A program made the translations under genes and the position numbers. DNA of 64,000 nucleotides from Rhodocyclaceae bacterium. Its GTDB lineage: Bacteria; Pseudomonadota; Gammaproteobacteria; Burkholderiales; Rhodocyclaceae. The stretch is from assembly GCA_020445665.1 (NCBI GenBank), contig JAGRGD010000093.1, forward strand, positions 1-64,000, given 5' to 3'. Positions 17,661 to 24,724 of this stretch are shown piece by piece. The notes below the pieces were generated by a model that was not told the origin of the DNA, did no database searches, and saw nothing but the letters and a program-made list of their open reading frames with translations. Within the stretch, counting starts at the first letter, position 1; each line of letters opens with the position of its first letter.

Positions 17661-17674
17661 GTTGAATATTCAAC
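17661..17674. promoter_or_regulatory. Perfect 14-bp palindrome GTTGAATATTCAAC
   Basis: Perfect two-fold symmetry, only 4 G/C of 14 in a GC-rich surrounding, and located in the same non-coding region as the CCCAG repeats. A candidate operator; the regulator is unknown. Confidence 0.45.
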
Positions 17675-17829
17675 GGATGGGTGGCCCGGCCCGCCTGCGT
17701 CAACCGGGCTGCTCAGGCAACCGGGTGAGCCAGCGGCGGATCCGGAGCGGCGTCCCCGGGTGGCTGCACGGCCAGCCGCTCGGGGTCGCCTGGGGCGGGC
17801 GCAGCACGCGCCGCCGGTCCGAGCTACCC

Positions 17830-18765
17830 TCAGCCCTGACGGACCCCGCTGCGAGGGTCGAAATCGAGCTCTTCTGCCATGCGCCGGTAGAGCACACGGG
17901 CCTTCGGGTCGCTGGCCGGCGGCAGGACCACCACCAGGTCGAGCAGCAGGTCGCCCGGTGGCGAGGCCGGCAGGCCCCGGCCGCGGATGCGGAGCTGGCG
18001 TCCGCCCTGGCTGCCCTCGGGGATCCGCACCCGCAGGGCGCCGTCGGGCAGGCTCACGGGCACCTCGGCGCCGAGAGCCGCCTCCCAGGGCGCGACGGGC
18101 AGGCGCATGCGCAGGTGCCTGCCCTCGGCCTGCAGGGTCGGATGGGGCCGGAAATGCACCTCGAGCTGCAGGTCGCCCGCCGGACCCTCGCCGAAGCCCG
18201 GATGGCCCTGGCCAGCCAGCCGGATCACCTGCCCCTCGCGCACCCCCCTGGGAATCTTCACCTCGAGGGTGCGCTCGCGCATCGAGACATGGCCGCGGGC
18301 GTCGATCGACGGCGACCGCAGGGTGATCTGACGGGTCGTGCCATGGAAGCTGTCGTCGAGGTCGAGCTCGACCCGCACACGATGGTCTTCGCCCCGTCCG
18401 TCGAACTGCGGGGCTGCCCGACGGCGCGGCCCCTGCGACTCGCGTCCGAAAATGTGCTCGAAGATCTCGCTGAAGGCGCCCACGCCGGCACCGTCCTGGC
18501 CGCTGGCCGGGCCCCGGCCCGGCGCGTGGCTGAAGCCACCCGAGGGAGACCGGTCGGTTCCGAACGCGTCGTATTCGGCCCGCTTCTCCGGATCGGAGAG
18601 GACAGCATAGGCTTCATTGAGTGCCTTCATCCGGACGTCGGCGTCCGGTTCCTTCGATACGTCCGGGTGGTACTTGCGGGCGAGCTTGCGATAGGCCGCA
18701 CGGATGGCCTCAGCCGAAGCGCCCCGCTCGACCCCGAGGACGGCGTAGTAGTCCCTGAATGTCAC
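17830..18765 (-). CDS. cbpA: CbpA-like DnaJ-family co-chaperone
   Basis: 311 residues from the GTG at 18765, preceded by GGGAG; upstream in-frame codons do not look coding. An N-terminal J domain (FRDYYAVLGVERGA..., with HPD in KYHPDV) is followed by a Gly-rich linker with SEIFEHIFG. Two DnaJ C-terminal substrate-binding beta domains come next (EVKIPRGVREGQVIRLAGQG, LRVRIPEGSQGGRQLRIRGRGLP). There are no zinc-finger CxxCxGxG repeats, so it is CbpA type and not DnaJ. It acts with DnaK in the cytoplasm. Divergent from hsp20, and a sigma-32-like promoter lies upstream. No cbpM modulator gene is adjacent. Confidence 0.88.
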   Translation of the reverse strand: MTFRDYYAVLGVERGASAEAIRAAYRKLARKYHPDVSKEPDADVRMKALNEAYAVLSDPEKRAEYDAFGTDRSPSGGFSHAPGRGPASGQDGAGVGAFSEIFEHIFGRESQGPRRRAAPQFDGRGEDHRVRVELDLDDSFHGTTRQITLRSPSIDARGHVSMRERTLEVKIPRGVREGQVIRLAGQGHPGFGEGPAGDLQLEVHFRPHPTLQAEGRHLRMRLPVAPWEAALGAEVPVSLPDGALRVRIPEGSQGGRQLRIRGRGLPASPPGDLLLDLVVVLPPASDPKARVLYRRMAEELDFDPRSGVRQG

Positions 18766-18806
18766 GATGGCGATCTCCCGGAAAACGGTGTCTTCTGTTG
18801 ACACCC

Positions 18807-18835
18807 AGATGGGTCCGCCGTCTCTGCCTCTCAAG
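18807..18835 (-). promoter_or_regulatory. Sigma-32-type promoter for cbpA
   Basis: On the minus strand CTTGAGA (-35), a 15-bp spacer and CCCATCT (-10) match the heat-shock consensus CTTGAAA / CCCATnT. It lies about 40 bp before the cbpA start. Confidence 0.65.
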
Positions 18836-18853
18836 TACCCGCTATGGGCACGC

Positions 18854-18883
18854 CTTGAAACCATCGCCCGGCACCCCCACTAT
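18854..18883 (+). promoter_or_regulatory. Sigma-32-type promoter for the hsp20 genes
   Basis: CTTGAAA (exact -35 consensus), a 13-bp spacer and CCCCCACTAT (-10 like CCCCATnT) lie about 32 bp upstream of the first Hsp20 start. They are back to back with the cbpA promoter. Confidence 0.75.
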
Positions 18884-18914
18884 CCGGATCACTGACCCAG
18901 GGAGGAACCAAGCG

Positions 18915-19352
18915 ATGGTCTGGAACGTGTATCCGCGGGACCTGATGGCCGAGCTGGAGCGACTACAGCGGGGCTACCCGCAGTCGCTCGACCACAACGC
19001 GAGCATCCGCGGCAGCGGGCGCAGCCGATATCCGGCGCTCAACGTCGGCGGCACGCCGGAGTCGGTCGAGATCTATGCCTTCGCACCGGGGCTGGACCCG
19101 GCGCGCATCGAGCTGCTGCTCGATCGCGGCGTGCTGACCATCGCCGGCGAGCGCCCGGACGACCTGCCGCGGGACGATGCGCGCACCGCGGTCCACATCG
19201 GCGAGCGCTTTGCCGGCCGCTTCCGGCGGGTGGTCAACCTGCCCGAGGACGCCGATCCGGAGTCGGTCGCGGCCAGCTACCGGGACGGCGTGCTGCACAT
19301 CAGCGTCCAGCGGCGCGTGGCCAGTGCGCCACGCCGGATCAACGTCACCTGA
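18915..19352 (+). CDS. Hsp20/alpha-crystallin small heat-shock protein (first copy)
   Basis: 145 residues. The start is fixed by GGAGGAAC 8 bp upstream. An alpha-crystallin domain spans about 40-140: YPALNVGGTPESVEIYAFAPGLDPARIELLLDRGVLTIAGER, then FAGRFRRVVNLPEDADPESVAASYRDGVLHISV. The short N-terminal arm (MVWNVYPRDLMAELERLQ) is typical of proteobacterial class A/B small Hsps. It is a holdase for unfolding proteins. Transcribed from the sigma-32-like promoter and followed 13 bp later by a second Hsp20, which suggests hetero-oligomers. Confidence 0.93.
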   Translation: MVWNVYPRDLMAELERLQRGYPQSLDHNASIRGSGRSRYPALNVGGTPESVEIYAFAPGLDPARIELLLDRGVLTIAGERPDDLPRDDARTAVHIGERFAGRFRRVVNLPEDADPESVAASYRDGVLHISVQRRVASAPRRINVT

Positions 19353-19365
19353 GGGAGCGCGTTCC

Positions 19366-19731
19366 ATGAACAACACACAAGGCGAACGGGGCACGGACGA
19401 GGCGGTTCTGATGCCGGCGGTGGATGTGGTGGAGGATGCGAGCGGCATCTCGCTGGTGGCCGATCTGCCGGGGGTGGCGAAGGACGCCCTGCGGCTGCAT
19501 GTCGAGGCCGACCAGCTGATCATCGAGGGGGTGCTTGGCCTCGAGGTGCCGGACGGCCTGCAGCTGACGCACCAGGAGGTACCAACGATGCGCTACCGCC
19601 GGGTGTTCACCTTGTCGAACGAGCTGGACCCCGAGCGGGTCTCGGCGGCCTTCGAGCAGGGGGTGCTGCGCCTGCGCATCCCGCGCGTGCAGCAGGCCCA
19701 GCCCCGCCGCATCCGCATCGACGTGGGCTGA
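19366..19731 (+). CDS. Hsp20/alpha-crystallin small heat-shock protein (second copy)
   Basis: 121 residues with a GAGGGAG ribosome-binding site. The alpha-crystallin domain is recognisable (MPAVDVVEDASGISLVADLPGVAKDALRLHVEADQLIIEG, YRRVFTLSNELDPERVSAAFEQGVLRLRIPR). It is strongly diverged from the first copy, so this is an old pair and not a recent duplication. Same transcript as the first Hsp20. It ends 11 bp before the convergent doxX gene. Confidence 0.93.
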   Translation: MNNTQGERGTDEAVLMPAVDVVEDASGISLVADLPGVAKDALRLHVEADQLIIEGVLGLEVPDGLQLTHQEVPTMRYRRVFTLSNELDPERVSAAFEQGVLRLRIPRVQQAQPRRIRIDVG

Positions 19732-19742
19732 GCGGCGCCCCC

Positions 19743-20213
19743 TCAGGGGGCCTTGCGGCCCCGAGCCGTCAGCCAGGCGTCGAGGGACAGCCGGCCGGGG
19801 CCGAAGGCGACCAGGACGAGCAGCATCGCGCCCCAGTAGAAGTGGTCCTGCAGGGCAGCCGGGCACTCGAACTCGAACAGGGCCGGGTAGGACAGCACGG
19901 CCATCGCGTTGACGACGAAGAGTCCCAGCGCGGCCGGCCGTGACAGCAGGCCGACGAACAGCAGGACCGGCAGCACCAGCTCCCCGAGGGTGCCCATCCA
20001 TGCCGCCAGTTCGGGCGGCAGCAATGGCACCTGATACTCGTCCTCGAACAGGAAGAGGGTGGTCTCCCAGTCCTCGATCTTGGTCAGGCCGGCCTTGAAG
20101 AAGGCCCAGCCGACATAGACGCGGATGGCCAGCGAGAGCAGGGCGCCACCCCAGTCGGCGAGGGGCCGGTCGAAGCGGGTCGTGAGCTGATGCATTTTGA
20201 GGGCGGCGTTCAT
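19743..20213 (-). CDS. DoxX family membrane protein, last gene of the buf operon (BufD-like)
   Basis: 156 residues with four hydrophobic helices and the DoxX pattern (ALLSLAIRVYVGWAFFKAGLTKI, GTLGELVLPVLLFVGLLSRPAALGLFVVNAMAV). Its ATG overlaps the stop of bufC (ATGA), so it is translated with it. DoxX-like proteins often end bufferin operons. They are thought to be membrane redox proteins helping handle copper or thiols; that role is inferred from context. Confidence 0.88.
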   Translation of the reverse strand: MNAALKMHQLTTRFDRPLADWGGALLSLAIRVYVGWAFFKAGLTKIEDWETTLFLFEDEYQVPLLPPELAAWMGTLGELVLPVLLFVGLLSRPAALGLFVVNAMAVLSYPALFEFECPAALQDHFYWGAMLLVLVAFGPGRLSLDAWLTARGRKAP

Positions 20214-20995
20214 GTCGGTTCTCCTGTTGGCGTGTCGGGGGCGATGAAGAGGCCGTCGGCGAGCCAGCGGGGCAGGGCGTCGGCGGGGTCGAAATCAGGG
20301 TCGGTCGTGATGGCGGCCTCGAGGGCTTCGCCGAGCGGGTGTGCTGCGGCAATGGCCGCCAGCGCGGCGTGTTCGCCGGCGCGAAGGCTACGGACTGCGA
20401 CGCGCCAGCGCGGCCGGCAGACCAGCGCGCGGCTGTCCTGTCGTGGCTCGGCCGGCAGGGGCACCGGCGCGGCGGGCTGGTGAGCCAGCCAGATCGCGTC
20501 GATGGCCCAGGGGGATTCGTGCAGCGCCACGGCCGGATGGAGCCGCAGGGTCAGGCCGTCGAGATCCTCGGCGGCGATCACCGCCAGCGTCGCTGCATCG
20601 AGGGCGTGGGCGTCCGCCGCGCTGTGGGCGCGATGCACCGACCACTCGAGTCGGGCCACGTCGGCCATGTAGGGGTGGTCGGCCAATGGCCCGAAGGTCG
20701 CAACGAAATCCGGCAGGCCGGCGCCGAGGGTATTCAGATCCCCTTCGACGTGGGCGTAGTCACGGCCGAACCGACGCGCCAGCGCCGCGAAAAAATCCTC
20801 GCCGACCAGCGCGCGCAGTACCGGATAGGCATTGCCCAGGGCCTTGGCCCAGTTGGCGGCGAGGTTGCCGCGATAGAGGGCCACGCACGCGGCGGTGTGC
20901 GCGTCGGGGCCGCGGAACAGACGGTCGCTCGGCGCCGCAGCGTCGAGCAGGGCTGCGCCGAATCGCTGCTGGAGGCGGGCCAGGGTCTCAGGCAT
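20210..20995 (-). CDS. bufC: BufC-like DUF2063 protein, partner of the DUF692 enzyme
   Basis: 261 residues from the ATG at 20995, which overlaps the end of bufB by 8 bp; an upstream ATG at 21016 is possible. The N-terminal DUF2063 helical domain ([14 protein letters not shown]..., [32 protein letters not shown]) and [15 protein letters not shown] are characteristic. The family was once called 'putative DNA-binding'. It is now understood as the partner that brings the precursor peptide to MNIO/DUF692 enzymes (recalled literature). The position between bufB and doxX fits. Confidence 0.88.
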   Translation of the reverse strand: MPETLARLQQRFGAALLDAAAPSDRLFRGPDAHTAACVALYRGNLAANWAKALGNAYPVLRALVGEDFFAALARRFGRDYAHVEGDLNTLGAGLPDFVATFGPLADHPYMADVARLEWSVHRAHSAADAHALDAATLAVIAAEDLDGLTLRLHPAVALHESPWAIDAIWLAHQPAAPVPLPAEPRQDSRALVCRPRWRVAVRSLRAGEHAALAAIAAAHPLGEALEAAITTDPDFDPADALPRWLADGLFIAPDTPTGEPT

Positions 20996-21839
20996 GGCAG
21001 GTATCCGCTTCGGCAAGGACAGCGCGGGTCTCTCGCCGGGCCCGGGCCGCCTCGTCGAGCAGCACGTCCAGCGCCGGCACGTCGGTGTCCCATTCGATCA
21101 GGGTCGGGAGCGGGCCGAAGCGGCGCAGCGCATCGCGGTACAGGTCCCAGACCGGCTCGGCGACGCGGTCGCCGTGGTGGTCCACCACCGAGAGGTCGGT
21201 CACCAGATGGCCGGCCAGATGGACCTCTGCGGGCACGCCGGTGGGCAGTGCCGCCATGGCCTGGCGGGCGTCCTCGGCATGGTTGCACTGGTTGACGTAG
21301 AGATTGTTCACATCCAGCAGCACGCCGCAGCCGGTGCGCCGCGCGAGCTGCGCGAGGAAGCTCGCTTCGTCCATGGTGTCGGCCGCGAAGCGCACGTGGC
21401 TCGAGACGTTCTCGAGCAGGCAGCGGCGTCCGAGCCGCGTCTGCAGCCGGTCGACCCGCTCGCAGACCAGCTCGAGGGCTTCCGCGGTCAGGGGCATCGG
21501 CAGAAGGTCGTTGAGGTGCCGGCCGGGCAGCGAAGCCCAGCTGAGGTGTTCGGAGACGAGGCCGGGCTGGATGCGTTCGATGAGGGCGGCGAGGCGATCC
21601 AGGTGGCGCTCGAAGTGGTCGGCGCTGGCCGAGCCGATGCCGAGGCCGACGCCATGAAGGCTGATCGGGTAGTCGGCGCGCAGGGTCTCCAGCACGTGGA
21701 GGTCCCAGCCTCCATCGCCGAAGTAGTTCTCGGCGTGGACCTCGAGCCAGTCCAGCGGGGGGCGCTGGTCGAGAAAGTCGGCGTAGTGTTCGGCGCGGAG
21801 CCCGACACCGACGCCGGCGATGGATTGACGGGTGGTCAT
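20988..21839 (-). CDS. bufB: BufB-like DUF692 multinuclear non-heme iron oxidase (MNIO)
   Basis: 283 residues, TIM-barrel DUF692 family. Metal-binding residues are visible along the barrel: [69 protein letters not shown] and LIEWDTDVP. These enzymes modify Cys in precursor peptides (for example to thiooxazole or related heterocycles) and are relatives of MbnB. The gene follows bufA by 74 bp and overlaps bufC, so its substrate is very probably the neighbouring DUF2282 peptide. Cytoplasmic. Confidence 0.93.
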   Translation of the reverse strand: MTTRQSIAGVGVGLRAEHYADFLDQRPPLDWLEVHAENYFGDGGWDLHVLETLRADYPISLHGVGLGIGSASADHFERHLDRLAALIERIQPGLVSEHLSWASLPGRHLNDLLPMPLTAEALELVCERVDRLQTRLGRRCLLENVSSHVRFAADTMDEASFLAQLARRTGCGVLLDVNNLYVNQCNHAEDARQAMAALPTGVPAEVHLAGHLVTDLSVVDHHGDRVAEPVWDLYRDALRRFGPLPTLIEWDTDVPALDVLLDEAARARRETRAVLAEADTCHA

Positions 21840-21913
21840 GGGGAAGATCCTGGCTGAAGGCGGGGGCAGCGATGCGCACCCGGGGAGGGTCCGCATCGCC
21901 CGATCTGCGGGCC

Positions 21914-22177
21914 TCAGCCCTTGCCGCCGGCCTTCAGGGAGCCGCCCATGTCGGCGCAGGTGCCCTTGGCGACGTACTTCCACTCATTGGGATCGTTGTC
22001 GGTCTTGGCCTGGCCGGCGCAGGCGTGGCTGCCGGTGGTGCTGGCGCAGTCATTGGCGCCGGCCTTGGCGATGCCGTAGCACTTCTCCTTGCCTTCCTTG
22101 GCGGCGAGGGCGGGATTGGCGGCAACGGCGGCGATGCCGGCAACGGCGGCGGCGATGAGGAAGTGACGCTTGTTCAT
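21914..22177 (-). CDS. bufA: BufA-like DUF2282 bufferin precursor (modified copper-binding peptide)
   Basis: 87 residues. A signal peptide ([25 protein letters not shown]) precedes a ~60-residue mature part with four Cys in the typical contexts KCYG, NDCAS, HACAG and GTCADMGG, plus WKYV. This is the DUF2282/bufferin pattern: a periplasmic RiPP whose Cys residues are modified by the DUF692 enzyme and which sequesters copper (established for Caulobacter bufferins, recalled). The start is supported by AGGAGATC. First gene of bufABC-doxX. Confidence 0.93.
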   Translation of the reverse strand: MNKRHFLIAAAVAGIAAVAANPALAAKEGKEKCYGIAKAGANDCASTTGSHACAGQAKTDNDPNEWKYVAKGTCADMGGSLKAGGKG

Positions 22178-22266
22178 GGAAAGATCTCCTGTCGGTCTGA
22201 AAAGGTGTGGCCTTGCGGCCCGGCAGCGGGATCGATCGCACCGCGGTGCGCGATCTGCTTGCGGAC

Positions 22267-22295
22267 TAGACAGACAGGACTGACGGGAACTTACA
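22267..22295 (-). promoter_or_regulatory. Candidate ECF-type promoter for the buf operon
   Basis: On the minus strand TGTAAG, a 17-bp spacer and TGTCTA have the shape of ECF sigma promoters, about 90 bp upstream of bufA. A GCACCGCGGTGC palindrome (22238-22249) sits in the predicted leader. No sigma factor gene is nearby, so the match is tentative. Confidence 0.35.
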
Positions 22296-22306
22296 GCGTC
22301 ATCGAA

Positions 22307-22600
22307 TTATTCGCCGCGCCGCGCCCGGATCACCCGGTCGACGAGCCAGGACTCGCAACCCTTGAAGGCGATCCACAGGAGCAGGCTGAAGTAACCGAGG
22401 GCGAGCAGTTGCAGGAGTTGCTCCAGCGCCCCGTCGGCGATCACCATCAGGCCGTGCTCGGCGAACAGGGCAAGGTTGGCCTGCAACAGGTGAAAGAGGT
22501 TGAAGGACGTGACCCCGAAGCCCATGAACAGAATGCCGGCGAGGACGAAGACGAGCCACCAGCGCGCGGAGCCGAGGGCAGAGAGTATGGCGTGATGCAT
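22307..22600 (-). CDS. Small membrane protein, unknown function
   Basis: 97 residues with two hydrophobic segments (WWLVFVLAGILFMGFGVTSF and LLQLLALGYFSLLLWIAF). The tail is basic (VIRARRGE). The pattern suggests a small inner-membrane protein with both ends on the same side. I do not recognise a family. It lies between the esterase and bufA on the same strand, separated from bufA by 129 bp containing the candidate promoter, so it need not belong to the buf operon. Confidence 0.6.
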   Translation of the reverse strand: MHHAILSALGSARWWLVFVLAGILFMGFGVTSFNLFHLLQANLALFAEHGLMVIADGALEQLLQLLALGYFSLLLWIAFKGCESWLVDRVIRARRGE

Positions 22601-22666
22601 CGGACGACCTCCCCGGGGCCGGTAGGTGTGGCGCTCGCGGGCGACCGGCGTGCGCCCGCGGGCGAC

Positions 22667-23359
22667 TCAGTCGGTGGCGCCGAAGCGGGCGTGGATCCAG
22701 CGCTCGATGTCGCGTAGCTCCTGCACGCACAGGCCGTGGTCCATCGCATAGCTGTGCCATTCGAGCGGGTAGCCCAGGGCCGTGAGGCGTTCGGCCGACT
22801 GCTTGCCGAAATCGTGGGGGATGACCCCGTCGTGCGTGCCGTGGGCCTGGAAGATCGGCACCTCGCGATTGGCAGCGTGGGCTTCGGCCTCGAGGGTGTC
22901 GGCCAGCGGCACATAGGTGGACAGGGCCATGACGCCCGCCAGCCGGGCAGGGTGGCGCAGGCCGGCATGGAGTGCGATCGCGCCGCCCTGGGAGAAGCCG
23001 GCCAGGATCAGCTGCCCGTCCGGCACGCCGCGCGCGGTCTCCCGCGCGATCAGGGCTTCGATCTGGCTGGCCGACTCGCGCACCCCGTCGGGGGCCTCGC
23101 GGCGCTGCGAGAAGTCGAGCGAGAGAATGTCGTACCAGGCCCGCATGACGAAGCCGCCGTTGATCGTGACCGGGCGCATCGGCGCATGGGGAAAGACGAA
23201 GCGGATCGGCGGCAGGCCGTCGAGGTCGAGCTCGTCGACGACCGGTTCGAAGTCGTGGCCGTCGGCGCCGAGCCCGTGCAGCCACAGGATCGTGTGGCGC
23301 GGGTCGGCACCGGTCTCGATCTCGATGCGCTCGAGCAGGGTGTCATGCGGGGTGGTCAT
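22667..23359 (-). CDS. Alpha/beta-hydrolase carboxylesterase (phospholipase/carboxylesterase family)
   Basis: 230 residues, the normal size for EstB/YpfH-type carboxylesterases. The nucleophile elbow GFSQGG gives Ser123. Asp177 lies in HGTHDGVIP and His208 in YAMDHGLC, completing the triad. The N-terminal TILWLHGLGADGHDFEPVVDEL is the oxyanion-side signature of this family. Cytoplasmic. It hydrolyses short acyl esters; the natural substrate is unknown. Divergent from the HDOD gene. Confidence 0.92.
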   Translation of the reverse strand: MTTPHDTLLERIEIETGADPRHTILWLHGLGADGHDFEPVVDELDLDGLPPIRFVFPHAPMRPVTINGGFVMRAWYDILSLDFSQRREAPDGVRESASQIEALIARETARGVPDGQLILAGFSQGGAIALHAGLRHPARLAGVMALSTYVPLADTLEAEAHAANREVPIFQAHGTHDGVIPHDFGKQSAERLTALGYPLEWHSYAMDHGLCVQELRDIERWIHARFGATD

Positions 23360-23466
23360 GGGGAGCTTCCTGTTGCCGGGGCGGGGTCAAGTCCCGGCCC
23401 TCGTGGCCGTAATCAAAGCGGAACGCGTGTCGGGTGTCGTCCGGCACGGAGCCTATCCGGATACAC

Positions 23467-24333
23467 ATGATAACCCTCGATCTCGACGCCCTTCCCCCGC
23501 TCTCGCCCCTTGCCATCGAGATGCTCGCCCTGCGCATCGAAGACGACGACGCGGAGCGCAAGCTGATCCGCATTCTCTCGAGTGAGCCGCAACTGGCGGC
23601 GCGCATCATCGCGATGGCCAACTCGGCGGCCTTCGGATTGTCCCGCCTGCAGTTCGCGACCGTGCCGCTGGCGCTGCGCCGCATCTGCTTGCGCCGCGCG
23701 CTGCAGCTGTGCACCGGCGCGCTGTTCGGGCATCCGGTGAGCGAGCGGCTGGCGCCGCGGACCCGCCTGCAGTTGTGGCTGCACGCGCTGGCGATGGCCA
23801 CCGCGGCGAGCGAACTGGCCCGCATCAAGCATCTGCCGCATGCCGAAGAGGCCTACCTGGCCGGCCTGCTGCACGATCTCGGCTACATGCTGGCCGAGCT
23901 GGAATCGGCCGGCATCATCGAATCCATCGCCCATCGTGCCGCCGACAACGGCCTGTCGATGGAGGCTGCGGAGGTCGAGATCCTGGGCTCCGAGCATGGC
24001 GAGGTGACGGCGTTGCTCCTGACGCACTGGGGCGTCCCGGATCCCTACTGCGCCATGTTCCGGCGCCACCATGCCACCCCGAGCGATCCGCGCAGCATCC
24101 AGGCGATCCTGTTCAGCGCCGAGAAGCTCGTCCGGCTGGACGTGTTCGCCGACGAACTGTTCGGCGACCGGGACCACCTGTTCGCCGATGCCTTGCTGCC
24201 TCTTGAGGGGGTTGGCGGCCATCTGCTGCAGGAGATGCAGGTGGACGCGCATGAACTGTCCCGGATCGTCGATCGGGTACTGGGGCAGGTAGCGACGATC
24301 AGCGGTCTTGCCACCGAGATGGCGGCGGCCTGA
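23467..24333 (+). CDS. HDOD domain protein
   Basis: 288 residues from the ATG at 23467; an in-frame GTG at 23434 would add 11 residues. The HDOD fold is clear: LPPLSPLAIEMLALR....AERKLIRILSSEPQLAARIIAMANSAAFGL, then ALAMATAASELARI and EEAYLAGLLHDLGYMLAEL, with an HD pair kept. HDOD proteins usually lack phosphodiesterase activity and act as signalling scaffolds in c-di-GMP, chemotaxis or stress pathways. It converges on the CZB gene, and a GC-rich inverted repeat covers its stop codon. Confidence 0.88.
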   Translation: MITLDLDALPPLSPLAIEMLALRIEDDDAERKLIRILSSEPQLAARIIAMANSAAFGLSRLQFATVPLALRRICLRRALQLCTGALFGHPVSERLAPRTRLQLWLHALAMATAASELARIKHLPHAEEAYLAGLLHDLGYMLAELESAGIIESIAHRAADNGLSMEAAEVEILGSEHGEVTALLLTHWGVPDPYCAMFRRHHATPSDPRSIQAILFSAEKLVRLDVFADELFGDRDHLFADALLPLEGVGGHLLQEMQVDAHELSRIVDRVLGQVATISGLATEMAAA

Positions 24334-24358
24334 CAAGGCCGCCGCGGACGCGCGCCTG

Positions 24359-24724
24359 TCACTTGCCCGCGCGATCCGCGAGGCGGGCGAGGTCGTCCAG
24401 GGCCCCGATGATCTCCCGTGAGGCCTGAGTGAAAACGCCCCCGGCCTGCAACAGGTCTGCGGCCGCCTCCCGCTCCCCCGCCTGGAGGTGCACGGCGACC
24501 TGGCCGCAGATGTCGTGAAATCGTTCGTGGGCCTCGATCGCCTGCGCCAGCGCCGGCGTACCCCCGTACAGGGCTGTGGCCTCTCCCGTCAGCCAGTGGC
24601 CGAGGGCGCACTGGTCCGGCTGGGCCAGCTGCGCCGGGTTCACCGGCTGCTGGCCGCACAGCATCCATTCGAGGGCGACCTTCCATTCCAGGTGGCGCCG
24701 AATGGCGTCTCGGATGTCCATCAT
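24359..24724 (-). CDS. Free-standing CZB (chemoreceptor zinc-binding) domain protein
   Basis: 121 residues, essentially one CZB domain. Zinc ligands appear in order: His11 in RHLEWK, Cys39 in QCALGHWL, and His66/His70 in AHERFH. The C-to-H and H-to-H spacings (27 and 4) match E. coli DgcZ as I recall it. The domain binds Zn tightly and controls the activity of a linked partner. Its ATG overlaps the TGA of the upstream diguanylate cyclase gene (ATGATGA), so the two are coupled. The obvious inference is zinc control of that cyclase in trans. Cytoplasmic. Confidence 0.85.
   Translation of the reverse strand: MMDIRDAIRRHLEWKVALEWMLCGQQPVNPAQLAQPDQCALGHWLTGEATALYGGTPALAQAIEAHERFHDICGQVAVHLQAGEREAAADLLQAGGVFTQASREIIGALDDLARLADRAGK

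Larger units (their letters stand above)
17247..17829. other. 583-bp gene-free region rich in palindromes
   Basis: No convincing coding sequence on either strand. It lies upstream of the secreted-protein gene and downstream of cbpA, both on the minus strand. It contains three CCCAG-type inverted repeats (17558-17621), a perfect AT-rich palindrome at 17661-17674, and a locally A/T-rich stretch around 17455-17525 that would suit a promoter. Confidence 0.6.

Noticed and set aside
19737..19751. GCCCCC-TCA-GGGGGC hairpin between the second hsp20 and doxX
   Set aside because: Short stem, no U-run, and it overlaps the doxX stop; too weak to call a terminator.
24323..24344. Inverted repeat CGGCGGCC-N6-GGCCGCCG over the HDOD stop codon
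   Set aside because: It could be a bidirectional terminator for the convergent genes, but there is no U-run on either strand and such pairings are common in this GC content.
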